Shown here piece after piece: positions 62,001 to 64,000 of a DNA stretch of 64,000 nucleotides. The stretch is from positions 2,046,001 through 2,110,000 of the forward strand of contig JACATO010002204.1 of NCBI GenBank assembly GCA_018389105.1, in the 5' to 3' direction. The DNA comes from Nautilus pompilius (Eukaryota; Mollusca; Cephalopoda; Nautilida; Nautilidae). The translations under genes and the position numbers were made by a program. Within the stretch, counting starts at the first letter, position 1. The number at the start of each line of letters is the position of its first letter. The notes below the pieces were generated by a model that saw only the letters and a list, made by a program, of their open reading frames with translations, ran no database searches and was not told the origin of the DNA.

Positions 62001-63280
62001 TGGTGTGCACTAAAACTGTTGGTACTGCAAAATTCTGTTGTTTCTCTTTCCTTTCGATTTTTGTTTTTCTGCTCAGTTTTGTTGAAAATTTGCTTATTTT
62101 TAATTAAATGTTATTTGTTATAATTCAGTGCCATCTTCTCCAACTGTTAGGTTCAATGTTTGCTTTCTTCAGATTTCGTCTTAAAACATCTTTGCGTTGT
62201 AACTTTGCCTCTTTTTGCTTCATTTAGTTTGCTATAAAACAATTTGGGGAGGAGATACATGTTGTCCATTCTAACGACATGACCACTCCATCATAACCAA
62301 GCTTCCCTTTGTACATTTCACTGTTTAAATCTGAATATACTATGGTTGGATAACATGAGAAAACAGCCTGGTGATTGCTCATGGGGATTATAGCATTCTT
62401 ATTATAAGGTAGAGAAATAATCAAAAATAATAAACATGCTAAATTGAAATATTACATCATTACTTATCAAAATTAAGATTTCCTCCTATAATCTAAAAAA
62501 AAATCTTTTTAGTTATGTCCCTTAAACCATGTTGCTTCAATAAATAATGTACATTTTTGTTCAGATAAATATTTGTTAAAAGTCTGGCATCTTTAATACA
62601 TAGGAGCTATACAGCATATTTTTATATAGTTGGGTTTTAGCATTTCTAATGTTTGGTATATAGTATTTAGGAGTTTATGAACAGTAGGTATGAAACACTG
62701 ATAGACAACTGAAAACAAAACAGTCTGGTACAGGAAGAACCTTTTATTGTGTATATTAAATACTTAAGAAAAAAACATGTTTATCCGTTTTGGAAAGTCT
62801 TTAAGTGAATAATTATTAACTAGTTCAGATACAAAATTTTCACTAAAACCAAATTAGAGATCACATACTGTAGTTTCAGAAATCTAATTTGGGAAGATCA
62901 TTGACAGTAGATAAAGAAATTTTATGTATTGACAGTAAATTTTTGACATTCTTATATATTCTGCCCCAAAAGCAATCCTATAACTGATAATTTGAAAAGG
63001 AAATATATTCACACTCCACTACATTCGGATGCAACTAACAGCTGAGAACAGTGAAATAGTATTGCGCTGATGTCTTTGAATAATATATTTGATGGTAAGT
63101 TTTGTACAGTTTGTTATAAAGAGAAACTGAGATGACTAAGCTTTTTCTAAAGTTAGATCATCTCTTTGTTCTGCAGCTGAAGCATCTAGAGAAACAGGTA
63201 TCTTTACTAACAGAGAACCAGTTCAAAAATGAAGATAAGCATGTGCGCTTAAAGGACGAAAATTCCAGTCTTATCAAAAA
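34898..63280 (+). CDS. Class II Rab11 family-interacting protein (FIP3/FIP4-like), partial
   Basis: Coding exons: 34898-35047, 46398-46503, 47639-47706, 48438-48640, 49900-50004, 53694-53762, 60247-60282, 60703-60808, 63177-63280, all GT/AG with compatible phases; about 315 residues so far. Residues 1-80 form an EF-hand-type module, FDVCDENKEGHITVDHF and ILNPEGKQKINFDDF; human FIP3 has FDVCDLDGDGFVRVEDF and a second similar half. Residues 100-210 are acidic and Ser-rich (likely disordered). Residues 212-234 are Cys/His/Arg-rich. Then comes the conserved RRNSFGSDEIFDDIDGNFQE, and from 282 a heptad coiled coil (LEKQVSLLTENQF). Known of the family: FIP3, FIP4 and fly nuclear fallout bind Rab11 and Arf6 and guide recycling endosomes, including during cytokinesis. 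The C-terminal Rab11-binding domain is outside the window. Invertebrates usually have one class II FIP, so FIP3 versus FIP4 is not decided. Confidence 0.88.
35219..35242 (+). repeat. Poly-A run followed by GAA repeats
   Basis: About 24 A, then gaagaagagg. Could be a genomic homopolymer or an old retroposed tail; the body of such an element is not seen. Confidence 0.7.
35648..35722 (+). CDS. Candidate alternative first exon of the FIP gene
   Basis: ATG followed by 25 open codons (MERDIAVLPNNREISIQ then CKFNFPHQ) and CAG|GTAAAA. It ends in phase 0, exactly what exon 2 at 46398 needs. This would replace the first EF-hand. Short isoforms lacking the EF-hand part are known for vertebrate FIP4. 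Purely structural support. Confidence 0.3.
37020..37260 (-). mobile_element. tRNA-derived SINE, second copy of the same family
   Basis: Shares with 19010-19265 the core words GAAGAAAACTCATG / AAAGAAAACCCAAG followed by CCAGCTGGTAAAGAAGA. The tRNA-like head is on the minus strand (CAGTAATCTACCACTGGACT, then TTTGAATTTGG). More decayed than the first copy. Confidence 0.5.
38670..39760 (+). mobile_element. Decayed Tc1-like transposon, copy A
   Basis: Plus-strand transposase relic. LFTDESKFKLFGNN at 39183-39224 holds the first catalytic Asp; TATVKHGGG follows near 39285. FQNNSDPKYTA at 39414-39446 is the second motif with the catalytic Asp changed to Asn. Several stops and frameshifts. Related to copy B, sharing the 3' words TTTTGTATATTTTCTGTAAT. 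Borders are approximate. Confidence 0.7.
40200..40930 (+). mobile_element. Decayed Tc1/mariner-like transposon, different lineage
   Basis: Plus-strand relic: FSDKSLISLN at about 40443, DNNAPVHSAIVYNSFN at about 40699 (QDNAPVH motif) and WLAQSPDLNI at 40755 (WPAQSPDLNPIE motif, third acidic residue lost). It resembles copies A and B only at motif level. Confidence 0.6.
41771..42273 (+). mobile_element. 503-bp inverted-repeat element flanked by TA (mariner/Tigger-class MITE)
   Basis: Begins TACGGTTTGAGAATCCC and ends with the near-complement ATTGTCAACCTGTA, giving imperfect terminal inverted repeats of about 29 bases with TA at both outer ends. There is no transposase. The inside reads TCAGATTTTGGAATATAAAT, CATATAGCCTACAGGTAGTT and ACCATCAGAAAGATAAGC, which I recall as very similar to a common mammalian Tigger-like repeat. 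Confidence 0.65.
42500..43700 (+). mobile_element. Decayed Tc1-like transposon, copy B
   Basis: Same family as copy A. LFMDSSNFNLFSNN at 43007-43050 is the first motif with Glu lost; AKVKHGAGS follows near 43120. The C-terminal part at 43390-43590 is open: VLWKVLQDNWNIPQSYIDNL then YQSLKTRYRVLYK, a typical Tc1 tail. Internal stops show it is dead. Confidence 0.65.
45590..45790 (+). mobile_element. Possible transposase remnant
   Basis: An open frame reads NNLEWPAHQLDINMFLC, like the WPAQSPDLNPIE motif of Tc1/mariner enzymes. No other motif is seen nearby. Confidence 0.25.
46398..46503 (+). CDS. FIP gene exon 2
   Basis: Residues 51-85 plus one base: ELSGIIQILNPEGKQKINFD and DFCQGVQKILRLHKK. 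Second half of the EF-hand pair, with a degenerate loop. Separated from exon 1 by 11.3 kb. Confidence 0.9.
47639..47706 (+). CDS. FIP gene exon 3
   Basis: Residues 86-108: DFLEINPKRKWLDGLEDDTI then NTE. Acceptor TGTTGCAG, donor GAG|GTAAGG. Confidence 0.8.
48438..48640 (+). CDS. FIP gene exon 4
   Basis: Residues 109-175 plus two bases. Acidic, Ser/Thr-rich and low in aromatics, with EDDRDSAISGKSSEI near the end. Likely disordered linker. Confidence 0.85.
49900..50004 (+). CDS. FIP gene exon 5
   Basis: Residues 176-210 plus two bases: RHEITDEDNYEDFGEAEELE then SQSEADSPSYSRGH. Very acidic. Confidence 0.85.
50005..53693 (+). other. FIP gene intron 5 (3.7 kb)
   Basis: Contains the Tc1-like relic at 50400-51240. 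The part 52900-53300 has balanced composition and a 64-codon minus-strand frame, and looks like another decayed element, unidentified. The rest is AT-rich. Confidence 0.5.
50400..51240 (-). mobile_element. Decayed Tc1-like transposon, minus strand
   Basis: On the minus strand a frame reads HVLFSDHSRL and later LLWRRHNKN, matching the first catalytic region (VLFSDESRF ... VWRR) of Tc1-like enzymes. The end reads NVIQNLFDAKQDRGSQVL, like the C-terminal NVIRNLFxSMPxRLQAVI. Many stops and frameshifts; a separate lineage from copies A and B. Confidence 0.55.
53694..53762 (+). CDS. FIP gene exon 6 (Cys/His-rich)
   Basis: Residues 211-233 plus two bases: NCDKCKKARHRKDFLSRHHR then RS. CxxC followed by several His and, after the splice, another Cys. 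Donor CTG|GTACAA is weak. Confidence 0.72.
53763..60246 (+). other. FIP gene intron 6 (6.5 kb)
   Basis: AT-rich. Two stretches have tRNA-like openings (54738-54805 and 55547-55620) but lack a convincing B box. No gene or named element recognised. A longer candidate frame at 56625-56885 overlaps another on the opposite strand and looks spurious. Confidence 0.5.
60247..60282 (+). CDS. FIP gene exon 7 (36 bases)
   Basis: Codes the split Cys, then PNRRVTSAAYA, plus two bases. Acceptor TTTTCAG, donor AAG|GTACAT. Lies 6.5 kb after exon 6. Confidence 0.7.
60384..60402 (+). repeat. (AC)n microsatellite
   Basis: About nine AC units in FIP gene intron 7. Confidence 0.9.
60703..60808 (+). CDS. FIP gene exon 8
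   Basis: Residues 246-281: QLHRNATASPVRRNSFGSDE then IFDDIDGNFQELNDK. This block is a hallmark of class II FIPs. RRNS could be a basophilic kinase site. Confidence 0.9.
60809..63176 (+). other. FIP gene intron 8 (2.4 kb)
   Basis: AT-rich, with the LINE 3'-end relic at 62110-62430. Otherwise nothing recognised. Confidence 0.5.
62110..62430 (-). mobile_element. Decayed LINE 3'-end fragment
   Basis: Minus strand reads LWWSGHVVRMDNMYLLPKLF then YSKLNEAKRGKVTTQRCFK, matching the LRWAGHVxRMDxxRLPKQLFYGEL...GKR segment near the C-terminus of many invertebrate LINE reverse transcriptases. Stops follow. Only the tail of an ORF2 is present, as expected of 5'-truncated insertions. Confidence 0.6.
63177..63280 (+). 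CDS. FIP gene exon 9 (coiled coil begins)
   Basis: Residues 282-315 plus two bases: LKHLEKQVSLLTENQFKNED then KHVRLKDENSSLIK. Heptad Leu/Val spacing. Donor AAA|GTAAGT. Confidence 0.87.
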
Positions 63281-63655
63281 GTAAGTAGTCTTCTCTTATT
63301 ATTTGTTTTGAAAATAGTTGTAAGAAATGTTTATATTATACTTTGAATGAACATAGTATATGCTTTATTTATATATTACAACTCATTAAAGATTCATTTG
63401 TACTTTTTTTTTTTACTGTAGATATGTAGTGCATTCTCAGTCATCAAGTTAGGAAGAATAGTAAATATCAGTAATAGGTAGAAACAGTTTTAATGTTTTA
63501 TCTTTAAATTTGGAAAAAAGTATTAATAACATTTTAGATTTTTAGTAGCTAAGTTTTATTAGGTTTTTTAGAACTGTTGTTACTTTTCTTTTCTCTATTA
63601 AAAAGTCATTTACTGTAACAACTTTTCCTCTTTCCTTTCACTCCATCTTTCCTAG

Positions 63656-63670
63656 TAGCATTGTCTTTAG
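63656..63670 (+). CDS. Candidate 15-base microexon of the FIP gene
   Basis: A long pyrimidine tract ends in CCTAGTAG (tandem acceptor), and 15 bases later comes a consensus donor TTTAG|GTAAGT. Phase 2 enters and leaves, so including it adds N/SIVF in frame, or 4 codons if the second AG is used. It sits where a coiled coil continues in relatives. Confidence 0.4.
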
Positions 63671-64000
63671 GTAAGTAATTTATAGTTTGCATGGTTTGGT
63701 GATGCAGTTTGTATACATTAATTTGTTTTGTCTGTGCATCATGATCTTTTTTACTAGCTGTTTATATAAACATTTTGTTATAGCAGTGAAAGTTACCTGT
63801 TTCCTTTTAAAACCTTAAAACCAACTTTGAAAAAATGTCTACTTCAAATAGTGTTCATTTGCAAATTAGTTGTTTTTAAACTGTTTCTCTGATATGCAAT
63901 CATTTTATTATTGTTCAGTAGCCAAAACACCTTCTATATTCAGCCAAGCAGCTTAATACAGCCACTACAACAAACAACAGAGATGATCTTTCAAAAGTTT

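Noticed and set aside
1..64000. Prokaryotic-type systems (operons, CRISPR arrays, toxin-antitoxin, phage)
   Set aside because: The window is eukaryotic with spliced genes; no spaced direct repeats or operon structure were seen.

Overview
This is a eukaryotic, AT-rich genomic window with long introns, GT-AG splice sites, poly-T tracts, microsatellites and decayed transposons. It holds three intron-rich protein-coding genes recognised by translating exons and checking that splice phases join. The proteins are clearly animal but diverge from human at roughly invertebrate level. Motile-cilia genes, a tRNA-derived SINE with a conserved core and many Tc1/mariner relics suggest a marine invertebrate, possibly a mollusc such as a cephalopod; the species call is inference. 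There are no prokaryotic genes, operons or CRISPR arrays.

Layout. (1) 759-14573, minus strand: AP5Z1, zeta subunit of the AP-5 adaptor complex. Nine coding exons (first 382 residues) are present; the gene runs off the left edge. (2) 14574-15245: a head-to-head promoter shared by AP5Z1 and DNAI2, carrying a perfectly palindromic RFX-type X-box. (3) 15246-31811, plus strand: DNAI2, axonemal outer-arm dynein intermediate chain 2, apparently complete (14 coding exons, 602 residues, one inferred 5'UTR exon, poly(A) signal). (4) 31812-34897: intergenic, with a LINE-like relic and a GC-richer promoter-proximal part. (5) 34898 to the right edge, plus strand: a class II Rab11-family-interacting protein (FIP3/FIP4, fly nuclear fallout). 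The N-terminal EF-hand module, acidic/Ser-rich middle and start of the coiled coil are present; the C-terminal Rab11-binding domain lies beyond the window. Intron 1 is about 11 kb and holds most of the transposon load.

The three genes are not one pathway. AP5Z1 (late endosome/lysosome traffic) and DNAI2 (motile cilia) are linked by a shared promoter; the FIP gene (recycling endosomes, cytokinesis) is simply next door. I found no convincing undescribed system. The best leads are the X-box in the bidirectional promoter, a complete 503-bp TA-flanked inverted-repeat element that resembles a mammalian Tigger-like repeat from memory, a probable NAGNAG microexon and an alternative first exon in the FIP gene, and a short run of consecutive hairpins in an AP5Z1 intron.
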